20,842 nucleotides of DNA, taken from assembly GCA_033557675.1 (NCBI GenBank), contig JAWQRM010000636.1, positions 1 to 20,842 on the forward strand, written 5' to 3'. This document shows, one piece after another, positions 9,733-18,690 of the stretch. Made by a program: the position numbers and the translations under genes. Below the pieces are notes generated by a model. The model had not been told where the DNA came from. It made no database searches and saw only the letters and a program-made list of their open reading frames with translations. The stretch comes from Coptodactyla brooksi. Lineage: Eukaryota > Arthropoda > Insecta > Coleoptera > Scarabaeidae. How positions within the stretch are numbered: position 1 is the first letter of the stretch; the number at the start of each line of letters is the position of its first letter.

Positions 9733-11874
9733 ATGACATCTTCCATTTCGACCACTTCCTCTTCTATCCTTTCTGATTGCGCAGATCAGACTACTAAATT
9801 AGAAGTTAGTAAAAGTCAAGGGGATAAAAACACGATAGATGTTTCAATAACTACCGAATTAAATCACCAAAGCACACCGGCGACACAAACTACACCGATT
9901 GTTCAATCGTTACAAACGAAACACCAAGTTTTGCCATTCGTCTATATCCAAACACCAAAAATGTCGCAATCGCAAAATACGAATAAGACGAATAACATCT
10001 TAGTCAATACAATTCCACAGATTCAAATACAAAATTTAAATAATATAAGCAATAAATCGAATATTACATTACAAGGAAATCAAAGTGTAATTTTAACAAA
10101 ATCTCAGCAATTAGTTTTACAAAAGCCACTTGTAGGTGTGGATGGAGTACCGTTATTCACCATGATAAAACCGTTATACAACAAAGACAGCAAAGCTAAC
10201 GTTAAATTAACTAAAGTCAAAGCAGAAAATATACAAATATGCACTAACACTAGTACTATCAATACTAATGGGCATAAATTTGTATTAGCTCCAATGCCAA
10301 AAGTGTCATCAAACAGGCTACCGGTTACCGCAACCACCAATACGGTACAACCCAAAATTGCCATCATGCCATATCCAGTACAAAATTCCAGTTACAAAAA
10401 CAAACTATTAAATTTTAAATTATCCGAGAACGATAACAACACAATTACTGTTTTATGCGATAATCCGAAAGATGAAAAGAAAGATACCAAAAAGCCAGAG
10501 GATAAATCTTACCAATTATCAATTGTCGAAGATTCCAAGGACGTAAGTTATACGGTAACCATTCCTGAGGAAGCAGAAAAGTTAAGGACCAACGCTGAAA
10601 CATCTACGACACAAAAAGAAAGTACGACACCAAAGTTTTCAAAACACGGAGTATCAATACTAAAAAGGAGTTTTAATTTATTAGATCGAAAAGAAAAACC
10701 GAGGAATAACTTAATTATTAGTACTGTACTTAATTCCATAACGACAATTTCAGATGCAAACACTAAAGAAGTCAGGATTGCTAACAATTATGATATAGAG
10801 AACCGCAGTTCAACTGTACCATCAACACCTGCGAAGCCGGAAGGCAGAAGAAGAAAGTCACAGTTTTTATGTAGAAAGGACTACGACGAGATGAACGTGG
10901 TTCCTGAAGTGAAACCCAAAATACTCAAATTAGAACTTGAGGACGACGTGAAATTCATAATTTGCGAAGATGTGATCACAAAAGATCATATTAAAATGGA
11001 GGCTGATATTATGAAGAAAGAAGACCCGGATGATGAGTACGACGCTGCCAAAGAACTAGTTTGGGAAGACGGAATAGGCACTTTGCCCGGATCGACGTTA
11101 AAATTTCAAATAAATGAATTTGGTTTGTTAGAGTTTTTAACTGAAGAAGAATATAAAAATATTATTTCTAAAAAGGAAAAACCTAAAAATAAGGATACAA
11201 AAAAATCTGACATAGAAGAAGTGAGATGCCTGAACTGCGGTTGTTTCGGAATGCTTTCCGATTTTGTTACATCAAATCACTGCAGTTATGATTGTTTATC
11301 TGTGACAGAGAAAGCATCAAAAGAAAAAGAAAGCAAGTTCAAAAGAAAGAAGAAAAGAGGTTACGGGAAGAAAACGGATGATCAAAAAAATGAGAAAGAC
11401 TTATCCGGGAGCGATGAAGATACCTCGAATGACAATTCTCAAGATAAATTCAACTATCCGTGGGCTTGTAGTAAAAAAGGTTTCTCCTGGTCAAAATATC
11501 TCATGCACGTCAATTCTAAAGGGGCACCGGTGAAATTATTTAAAGATCCATTTCCATATTCTCGCAATGGATTTCGACCTGGCATGAAACTCGAGGGAAT
11601 TGATCCTCAACATCCATCTTATTTCTGCGTACTTACGGTGGCTGAAGTTATCGGTTATAGAATTCGTTTACACTTCGATGGGTATCCGGAAAACTATGAT
11701 TTTTGGACTAATGCAGATAGCATGAATATATTCCCTGCAGGTTGGTGTGAAAAATACGGTCACGTTTTACATCCACCTCCGAATATCAATGAAGAATTTA
11801 ATTGGACTAACTATTTGAAACAAACAAGATCAACAGCCGCACCTAAGCAATTATTTTCAAACAGGGTCGGAAAC
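9733..11874 (+). CDS. l(3)mbt: L(3)mbt / L3MBTL-like protein, large first coding exon (residues 1-714)
   Basis: Chromatin reader of the malignant-brain-tumour family; in flies L(3)mbt represses germline and cell-cycle genes with MybMuv/dREAM and LINT complexes. The frame opens at 9715, but TTTTTTACAG ending at 9730 is a good acceptor, so ATG 9733 (MTSSISTTSSS) is the likely start. Residues 1-400 are Ser/Thr/Asn/Gln-rich without a domain. RRRK (372-375) and KRKKKRGYGKK (537-547) are candidate nuclear signals. WEDGIGTLPGS (444-454) is a short conserved-looking block. CLNCGCF with HCSYDC (499-521) is an FCS-type zinc finger. MBT repeat 1 runs from FSW (584) to HPPP (about 682), with GMKLEGID and FDGYPENYDFW. 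MBT repeat 2 begins at FNWTNYL (689). The exon ends after Asn714 at donor AAC-GTAAGT, phase 0. Family assignment is firm; orthology to fly l(3)mbt rests on zinc finger plus three MBT repeats. Confidence 0.93.
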
Positions 11875-11935
11875 GTAAGTTTTATTTTTTGTTTTATTGT
11901 GTTGATTTGCAATCATTTTCGTTTTTTTTTTATAG
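11875..11935 (+). other. MBT gene intron 1 (61 bp, phase 0)
   Basis: Starts GTAAGTTTTA and ends in a T-run followed by TATAG. Removing it joins Asn714 to Ala715 inside MBT repeat 2 without frame change. The first exon's frame runs through it into the next exon in the wrong phase, so it must be spliced for a complete MBT repeat 2. Confidence 0.9.
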
Positions 11936-12164
11936 GCAATTTGCCCAAATGGTTTCAGAATAGGGATGAAATTAGAAGCAGTAGATAGAAAGAATACTTC
12001 CTTAGTATGCGTGGCCACCGTAACAGATATGATGGATAATAGAATTCTGGTTCACTTTGACAGTTGGGATGACATTTATGACTATTGGGCTGATCCAACA
12101 TCTCCTTATATACATCCAGTAGGCTGGTGTGATCAGTACGGACATAACCTGACACCACCAAATG
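11936..12164 (+). CDS. l(3)mbt: L(3)mbt-like protein, second coding exon (most of MBT repeat 2)
   Basis: Encodes residues 715-790 and the first base of Gly791. It reads AICPNGFRIGMKLEAVDRKN, then LVCVATVTDMMDNRILVHFD, SWDDIYDYW and SPYIHPVGWC. This is the repeat that binds mono- and dimethyl-lysine in human L3MBTL1. The cage residues are all present with the exact human spacing: Asp731, Asn734, Phe755, Trp758 and Tyr762 (equivalents of D355, N358, F379, W382, Y386). The exon ends CCA-CCA-AAT-G at donor GTAAGA, phase 1. Lysine-methyl binding is inferred from these residues. Confidence 0.93.
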
Positions 12165-12316
12165 GTAAGATGAGGACAAGTTAATTTTAACATTCTTTCG
12201 GAATGTTTATTTATTTATAAGAATGTATATTAATTAAAAAAGAAAGCTTCAAAAGGTTTATTCTGTCTTCCCATTGTTTTTAAGTTATTTTTCAATATCA
12301 GGTCTACTTTAAAAGC

Positions 12317-12512
12317 AAAACGAAGTCACCACTACGCCAAAATTTGCAGAGAGGATGCTCGACGCACGTTTCGCTAACCGAGTTAGCATCATCAGGAGCG
12401 ATGAAAGACTTTCACTCCTCACTATGAGGAGTCTTTCATCGCTCCTAATGATGCTAACTTGGTTAAGGAAACGTGCATCGAGCATCCTCTCTGCAAATTT
12501 TGACTTCGTTTT
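12317..12512. repeat. Fold-back repeat carrying hammerhead-like motifs
   Basis: Two arms of about 85-95 bases in inverted orientation. AAAACGAAGTC is at the outer ends, then AAAATTTGCAGAGAGGATGC, GTGCRTCGAGC, a GAAAC block, GTTAGCATCAT, GGAGCGATGAAAGACT, and a small central stem ACTCCTCA/TGAGGAGT. The left arm has 11 extra bases (ACCACTACGCC). In the outward direction each arm reads CTGATGA (left arm, minus strand, 12395..12368) or CTAATGA (right arm, plus strand, 12445..12472), then a six-base stem GCTAAC/GTTAGC with a 3-base loop, then GAAAC. No protein and no evident target-site duplication. Confidence 0.85.
12368..12395 (-). ncRNA. Hammerhead-ribozyme-like core
   Basis: The minus strand reads CTGATGA, one extra T, GCTAAC-TCG-GTTAGC (perfect 6-bp stem) and GAAAC. 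This has the order of the hammerhead catalytic core (CUGANGA, stem II, GAAA). Against it: one unpaired base between the core and stem II, and no clear stem III with a NUH cleavage site. Similar CTGAYGA-stem-GAAAC segments are known from Penelope-like retroelements. Activity is unproven. Confidence 0.3.
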
Positions 12513-12929
12513 ACTTTGTTATAAAGCCAAAGGTTCCAAACCCTCAACTTCAGGTCTGTTTTAGCAAAGATTCTAATGTCAAAATAATCGGTCTAGAAAC
12601 AATATACAGTGACAAAAGCAAGATTAATACATAAATTATACAACCTCTTATTTTTTAACTGTACTTTCTGTACATGTAAATTCTCTAGACATTTCCAAGT
12701 GTTGTGGTACACAAGGTGCACAAATCATTTAGTATAGATTTTTGGTGTAAATCAAACACTTGTTATTTAATTTATCTAGTTTATTGTTCTTCCTATGAGG
12801 GAGAAATAATTTCCTTGTACTTATTTTGCGTTCTGAATTTTTGCTTGGCAAAGTTGCCTTTGTTTTGAGTTAATACCTGTGGGGCAGGGAATACGAGACT
12901 CTATAAAGATAATGTCTTCACATTTTCAG

Positions 12930-13241
12930 GATGCCCGAACCCAGAAAACTTCACATGGGAAAACTACCTAAAAGAAACTAAATGTGTGGCTGCACCCGCC
13001 AGGGCCTTTAAGCAAAGGCCGACAAATGGTTTCAGGCGTGGCATGCGACTAGAATGCGTAGATAAGAGAGTCCCTCAAATAATTCGCGTTGCCACCGTCG
13101 ATGATGTGCGGGATCATCAGATTCGTATTAGTTTCGATGGTTGGCCAGACAGGTACAGTTATTGGGTAGACGATGACAGTACGGACATACATCCTATTGG
13201 CTGGTGCCATAAAACTGGACATCCCCTTGAGCCTCCGCTAA
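12930..13241 (+). CDS. l(3)mbt: L(3)mbt-like protein, third coding exon (MBT repeat 3)
   Basis: The acceptor ATTTTCAG is followed by GATGCCCG, which completes Gly791 in phase and gives C-P-N-P-E-N-FTWENYL. MBT repeat 3 spans residues 798-893: FKQRPTNGFRRGMRLECVDK, then VPQIIRVATVDDVRDHQIRI, FDGWPDRYSYW and DIHPIGWCHKTGHPLEPPL. The cage has Asp, Phe, Trp and Tyr, but the Asn position is Val (DKRV), so lysine-methyl binding is less likely than in repeat 2. The exon ends at donor CTAA-GTACGT (GT at 13242), phase 1; the frame stays open for 20 more codons without family similarity. The C-terminal C2HC finger and SAM domain expected in this family are not found in the window. Confidence 0.9.
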
Positions 13242-14404
13242 GTACGTATGATTTATTTTTGATTTACAGCTCTAAAGGTGATTTGCATGTCATGGCAAAT
13301 TAATTGAAACTTTATGTTTGATGGAAATAGTTTTTTGTTGGTATGGAGTCATATCATCTTTTCTGGAATCAATTACCTAACTAAAAATATAATGAATTAA
13401 AGAGAAATGTGTAACTTTATTTTGAAACTTTGCACTTTAATTTTTTGCACTGTATCTAAAGTATTTCAAGAATAGCAATCTGGGGGAGTTCTAGATATTT
13501 TAATACACTTTCTACTACATTCATGTCATTATAGTTTTCACTTTATTGATATTTTTCACTGACTATACTCATCCATTCTTGGGCATCTTTTGCCACCACA
13601 GATTCCAACCATAGCAATCTATTTATCACTATACCCATGAGCAAAAGGCATCATCTTTTTCATGAATATACTAAAATAAAATGAAATCTAAGTGAACAAT
13701 ATTTCCTGTCAATCCCATACAGCTAAATATATTGCCATAATGTCCATTTCTCGATTGTCAGTACAACAAAATGTTAGCTTCCGTCTGCTCAAGAGAACAA
13801 TCGGTCAGCCATTTAGATAAAGTGAAGTTCGGTTTAACACTGTTCAATTGATCAGTACACTACTGTATATATTTTTTTAAAGTACAATTTTATGTCCTTT
13901 ATTAAGTGATCAAATTAGCTATCAACAGGCAACCATAATGTTGAAAGAACTAATAACATATAAATATTTCAAAATAATAAGGAAATCTTTCAAATTTTAA
14001 TTTAAAGCGTTTAGTCTCAAGTCCAATACAAAATATCACCACTTGAAATTCTGTATTCTGTGTAAATAATCTTGCAAGGACATAAAAATTCAGGTGCACA
14101 AATAGTAATAATACAGATTTATTTGTCGTACAATAATAATACAATTTTGTAATACAGCTGAAAGTGAAAATAGGGCTTTTTCTAATATTTTGAAATGAAC
14201 ACGTGTCTAGTAAGATCAGCCAATTTTATTCAAGACATACTTACATGTCATGGTATAAATATAAAGGTATAGACACGTGGAGCTTCTTCCATGGTAATGC
14301 ATCTGAGTTCATGCTAGTCGTTTTGACTTATGACAATTTTCTCGCTAATTATCATTGTTTCACCTTACATTGTAGACTTTAGGTGCAGGAAACGAACCTT
14401 ATAA

Positions 14405-14443
14405 ACATTCTCCAAACCTTCAGACATAAGTTTTGGAGAATGT
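14405..14443. repeat. Short hairpin (12-bp perfect arms)
   Basis: ACATTCTCCAAA and TTTGGAGAATGT separated by 15 bases. Isolated; no transposon or RNA gene can be attached to it. Confidence 0.6.
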
Positions 14444-15256
14444 ATTAATTTGTCTTTATTTTGCTCAATATTTGTTGTTTTTAATAGATGCGTTATTTTA
14501 CGTAACCAATATACTGCCTAAACAAAATAAATGCTTTTAAATAAAGAACAAGAAAGGAAAACAATTATTTTAGTAGTCATATCCAAGGTTCTAAAATTAA
14601 ATGAAGGCCGAATACCAGCATCAATGAATGAACATCATTAAACCTGCTATATACTACTGTTCAAACTATAATAAAATAACATAATAAACTTCCTAGAGCT
14701 ATAGAAAATGCATTGAATATTGTGTCATTAAATACCGCAATAATTTGCAACAGAGGATGTTTAATAGCTTTTAATAATTTTAATTTTGCGTCAAATTCAT
14801 CGAGTTCCATTAAGTCTTACTCTTATCCAAAGTAAGGAAGACATTCAGCATTTATGAAACTCTCAAAAAAGATTAAAAAGAAATGTTGAAAGTTTTCAGG
14901 AAGAGACTTTTATAGCCAGCCTTGGATGGTTTATACATCTCAAAGCAAGATGCACGTTACTATTGTGAATAATATCCTTGTGCTAGGACAGGTTACTAGT
15001 ACTGATGAAGCTTTTGTCGCCAGCCCCCCTTTTCAAAATGAAGTTTTGTAGGGTGGCTATGATGGAGGCGATTCATTTTTGTACTTAAATTGCAGATAGC
15101 GCTAACTTGAAAGTCGGCCTGCAATATAGATAAAAAGAAGAAAGAAAGCTATACTTACTGTTTATTTAAAATGGATTTCTTGCTAAGGGTAGGGGAATTA
15201 ACAACAAAGAATAACAATTTTAACGTTAGTTTTAAAAACATATTAATGTAAATTTC

Positions 15257-15343
15257 TGAAGTACAACGGGGAAATTCATACGAAAGATTCTAATATATTT
15301 GTGAAGTACAATGAGGAAATTCGTACAAAAGATTCTAATATTT
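15257..15343. repeat. Tandem duplication, period 45 bp, two copies
   Basis: TGAAGTACAA followed by GGAAATTC, TAC, AAAGATTCTAATAT occurs at 15257..15300 and again at 15302..15343 with a few base differences. A simple tandem duplication that has since diverged. Confidence 0.85.
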
Positions 15344-15450
15344 AGATAGAAAAGACAGGTTGTCTAGTTCTCGTAATCAAACAGTGCCAAGACAGATAAT
15401 TCTACTCACCAGTTCAGATACTGGAACCTCTAGGGGGTTCTTGATAACTG

Positions 15451-16013
15451 TGTTACATATAAGTAAATTGTCCCGATAATCTACAAAATTATCGGCGGTT
15501 CTCATTCGGGGTTATACTTCAAGCCAGGTTCGAGTTTTTAGGTTTGAGGTTAACACTTTCTTTCCCTTGAGGGATAACTGTTCTTTCGCTGTCACTCCGT
15601 TTAGGGTGGACACTCGATTCGCCAGGTCCTGGGGGGATTTGAATCAGTTGATCCCGGTATAACACGGAGAACCAATTACCGAACAGAACTTAAAGCAACT
15701 TCGCGAACCCTGGACTCCGGACTGCCACGACCGTGAATTAAATTCATCGTGAATTGAATTCGAATAATGAATCCCGAATGATAAATCTCTGAATGACGAA
15801 TGATGAATCCTGAATGATGAATGAATAAAATTGTTTGTTCTCGCACGAGCTACACTGCCCTTACCCTAATTCGGAGGCCCTCGGCAGTTTCTCATCAGCT
15901 CGACAAAGTTTAAGCTCACCGGCGGTTACAATTCCACGAAGTGTATATATTCCTGAAGTACTTAGCTGCATTTGAATGAATCCCTTTATACGAGGTAGTG
16001 AAACTCTGTTACA
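15451..16013. repeat. GC-richer block with possible LTR-like character
   Basis: About 560 bases with clearly higher GC than the flanks and no coding frame. It is bounded by the direct repeat TGTTACA (15451..15457 and 16007..16013). Inside are an 8-bp hairpin CCGATAAT/ATTATCGG (15473..15495), GGTTCGAGTTT near 15528, a GAATGA-type simple repeat and an AATAAA at about 15825. It could be a solo LTR or another non-coding element; there is no primer-binding site or polypurine tract to settle it. Confidence 0.35.
15732..15828. repeat. Degenerate GAATGA/GAATTGA simple repeat
   Basis: Runs of GTGAATT, GAATAATGAATC, GAATGATAAATC, GAATGACGAATGATGAATC and GAATGATGAATGAAT. Irregular period of 6-11 bases. 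It lies inside the GC-richer block. Confidence 0.75.
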
Positions 16014-16491
16014 ACTAGACTAAACAACAATATAAAGGGTAAACACATTCCAAGCTTCACACAAATCGAAATTGTCTGCATACCTCTTTAAAACCTATTA
16101 CTGATTTTACAGACTTCTTTAGTAAAAGCGATTGATTCTCTCAACTAATTTCTGTTAGAATTGACAGCTTTTCTGAAATATTGCAAAAATTGCTAGAAAT
16201 AGACTATAAATTCCTCCTTAGAAATGATGAAGAAATGCCGAAGAAGTGCATTATTTAGTAGTGGAAATAAAGTTTATGTCATACAATACTGAAAGAAACT
16301 TGGCTTCTACTAGATAGAGATTGGGTGAAAGTTAATTTTATTGGATGACTGATACTTATCAGGGGAAAGTAACGAAATGCGTAAGTATTTTGCGGGAAGT
16401 TATTCTTTCTGAAAGTTATACATGAATTTAATTCTGCTGATACTTGTGACTAATTTGTTTCGTTTAAATTTCTTATTAGAAAATTAAGTAA

Positions 16492-16522
16492 ATTGGTTAT
16501 TAGCTAATAGCTAATAACCAAT
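16492..16522. repeat. Near-perfect 31-bp palindrome
   Basis: ATTGGTTATTAGCTA followed without a loop by its near reverse complement ending AGCTAATAACCAAT. AT-rich; may be a small replication scar or part of the repeat that follows. Confidence 0.7.
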
Positions 16523-16654
16523 AAATATTTTAGGACCATAATCAAACAACCAAATTACTATCAACCAATTTACTATCTGGTTGTCTAAATATTCGTTACA
16601 TTTAATGTGTTGTAAACTATGCATACGTTATTTTTAGAGCATTTGTTAAATAAT

Positions 16655-17160
16655 TATTTACTGGAGTTAACAAACGCCTTAACCACACCAAGATTATTCA
16701 AAATCTCACTCTCGATATATGTTTCGGTTTATTTAATAAACGTTCGTCAGGAGAATCTAACAAACCTTCAAGAAATGGCTAATTGTATTACTTGTTTGTC
16801 TGTGGGTTTCATATAGATAATATAGAATATTCTAGTATACAGAAATTTAAATTAAACCTCTATAAAAGATTATTATTCATATTAATAATAAGTGTTAATA
16901 ACAAATTAATTCTTGTGTTATCAAAACTTTTTGTTGTAAAGAAAGTACAGATGGCATGTAATACAAGCTGTTGATGAATAAATGCCGATTTACAAAAAGT
17001 CTTTCAATAATTAAGAAACATCAAGTCAATTAAAAAAGGATTTAAAGATTATTGATGAGTAACTGAATCACTAAAACTAACAAACACCTCAACCACAACG
17101 ACAGTTTTAATACTCAACATATGTTTCGGTTTATCTAAGAAATCTTCTTCGCAAGGAAGC
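16655..17160. repeat. Two direct copies of a dispersed repeat with GAAAC motifs
   Basis: Two related segments, at about 16655..16760 and 17073..17160, share AACAAACRCCTYAACCACA, then ATATGTTTCGGTTTATYTAA and a TTCGTCAG or TTCGCAAG end. An inverted copy of the first block (TTGTGGTTGAGGTGTTTGTTAG-like) lies at about 18660..18690. On the minus strand the first copy reads CTGACGA, a 6-bp stem GTTTAT/ATAAAC, then C and GAAAC (16750..16721); the second copy is degenerate (17156..17123). CAAGAAATGGCTAATTGTA is also shared between 16769 and about 19008. Family unknown; a Penelope-like tail is one possibility. Confidence 0.6.
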
Positions 17161-17252
17161 AGGTTATCCTGACTCGAAATACAAATTTTGCACTAAACAT
17201 GAATATCATGAGTTAAACTCATGTAATTCTTTTTCGCCAGTGACCTGACTTG

Positions 17253-17315
17253 TACGCTTGACAGCAAGGATAAAACCACTAGTACGCTTGACAGCAAGCG
17301 TACTAGTGGTTTTAT
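17253..17315. repeat. Perfect 46-bp hairpin plus adjacent direct repeat
   Basis: ATAAAACCACTAGTACGCTTG at 17270..17290 is followed by the loop ACAG and its exact reverse complement at 17295..17315. In addition TACGCTTGACAGCAAG occurs twice in direct orientation (17253..17268 and 17283..17298). No transposon ends or target-site duplication are seen. Confidence 0.9.
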
Positions 17316-17452
17316 AGTTTAGTTCTTGAAGTAGAATTTAATTACCCTTATAAAATGCAAAATACAAAGGGACACTTAAACATGGTCAGAAGACCATAAT
17401 TTGTATTAAAGAATTGTTTATTTGTGAAATATACCTTTGAAACTATTATTCA

Positions 17453-17505
17453 CTTATTGACTTATGTTGGTGGCATGGCACCTGCCACCAACATAAGTCA
17501 ATAAG
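17453..17505. repeat. Perfect 53-bp hairpin (23-bp arms, 7-base loop)
   Basis: CTTATTGACTTATGTTGGTG plus GCA at 17453..17475, loop TGGCACC, and the exact reverse complement at 17483..17505. The flanks show no target-site duplication, so a MITE is unlikely. Confidence 0.9.
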
Positions 17506-17584
17506 CACAAGGTTTTGAAAAAATGCTAAACGTATATCAAGCTTTATTTTGAAAGGGACTAGTTTAAAAATCCTTAAACCCTAA

Positions 17585-18280
17585 TACCTTAGTGCGAGGG
17601 TGGATCTTGTTGAGAAGTAATCTGGTCTTTCCAACTGATCAAATTGTTGTTGTTTTCCGAGATTTCAATTACCATGGGATGAATTTTGATTTATATTACT
17701 GACAATGAAAAATGGTCCATCAAGATGATTCGCGAAAATTCCCGCCAAAACATTTAGTTTATGAGGTCGCTGAGTATGGGCTTCTCTAAAACAGTGCGGA
17801 TTCACATCACTCCAAACGGGACAGTTGTGTCTGTTTTCTATTTTCTATTGAACATAAAGGTACATTCGCCTGAAAAGGAAATATTATAAAGCAAATTTTG
17901 GTTAATAACTATTTGCTCACTAAAAATTTTGTAAAATTACAGTTGTCAATCTGGATCATCTTCGTTTAGTTCTTGGACTACAATCATTTTAATTGGATGG
18001 AATTAATGTACCTTTAAATTCTATGGACGCTGCAGCGAGAAACATTAGAATCTTGGGATACTGTTCTAAGTGAATGAGTGAGATATATTTGCGAATATCC
18101 TAAAATTGCAACTTTCTTGTTAGCGACAGAACCAGTGGTTTGATATTTATGGATCAAATATTGAACATAATGGTGGTCTGAACTTTCATCTGGATGGTTT
18201 TCTTTGAAAGGTCTTGCTGTAACCCTTGCACATTTATAATTTCATTAAAAATTGCAAATGTTTCAATTTCTTTCTCCTGC
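17585..18280 (-). pseudogene. IS630/Tc1-like DDE transposase relic
   Basis: A decayed transposase on the minus strand. From the N-terminal side it reads ARVTARPFKENHPDES, YVQYLIHKYQTTGSVANKKV, HSLRTVSQDSNVSRCSVHRI (a helix-turn-helix), IVVQELNEDDPD and FSGECTFMFN. It continues NRHNCPVWSDVNPHCFREAH, TQRPHKLNVLAGIF, LDGPFFI and finally QQDPPSH. The pattern ENPHW-RE-HTQ-PQK-NVWAGI and QQDGAPPH belongs to an insect DDE group of the IS630/Tc1/mariner superfamily. The first catalytic Asp is lost (D to G at 17868..17870); the second is kept in QQD (17604..17606). Several stops and frameshifts interrupt it, and the C-terminus after QQD is absent. No terminal repeats were identified. Confidence 0.8.
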
Positions 18281-18654
18281 AAAATAAACCATTTTTATAA
18301 ATACCACTCAAAAAATTGCACTAATTTGATAAATGAATAATAATCTGAAGTACAAATCAATGTAGACTCTCATGGCCTAACGAAATATTACCTTTCAAAA
18401 CATCATTGTTACCTTTACATTTCAGTTGTAGGAGTAACAAATTTTCATTGGAACAACCTGCATATAAATGGAAAAAGAAATTAATGTTAATGTTCCGAAG
18501 ACCTGTATTGCGTAAAGCAAATGGCTATATCACAGGTGTTCACATTTCTGCTTATATTTCAACTGTTCTCGAGCGTTACTCTAGCGTGTTAAACACATCC
18601 TACCACTTGGGTCGGGATTTCGTCTAGCTGAATGGTACGACAAGTGGTTAAAAC

Positions 18655-18690
18655 AATGTTATTGTGGTTGAGGTGTTTGTTAGTTCTAGT
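18655..18690 (-). repeat. Inverted copy of the 16655/17073 repeat block
   Basis: ATTGTGGTTGAGGTGTTTGT and TAGTTCTAGT is the reverse complement of the AACTAACAAACACCTCAACC block at about 17073, with very few changes. Only this block is shared; the GAAAC motif is not found here. Confidence 0.65.

Larger units (their letters stand above)
12165..12929 (+). other. MBT gene intron 2 (765 bp, phase 1)
   Basis: Begins GTAAGATG, ends CACATTTTCAG. It contains the 196-bp fold-back at 12317..12512. The rest, including 12513..12929, is plain AT-rich intron. Confidence 0.88.

Noticed and set aside
10104..10787. Minus-strand frames inside the large MBT exon
   Set aside because: Shadows of the real plus-strand coding frame; hydrophobic readings of antisense Asn/Lys/Thr codons.
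15525..15540. GGTTCGAGTTT resembling a tRNA B box
   Set aside because: No matching A box and no cloverleaf around it, so no tRNA or tRNA-derived SINE can be supported.
18406..18627. 73-codon plus-strand open frame
   Set aside because: No recognisable domain, no splice context, surrounded by transposon debris.
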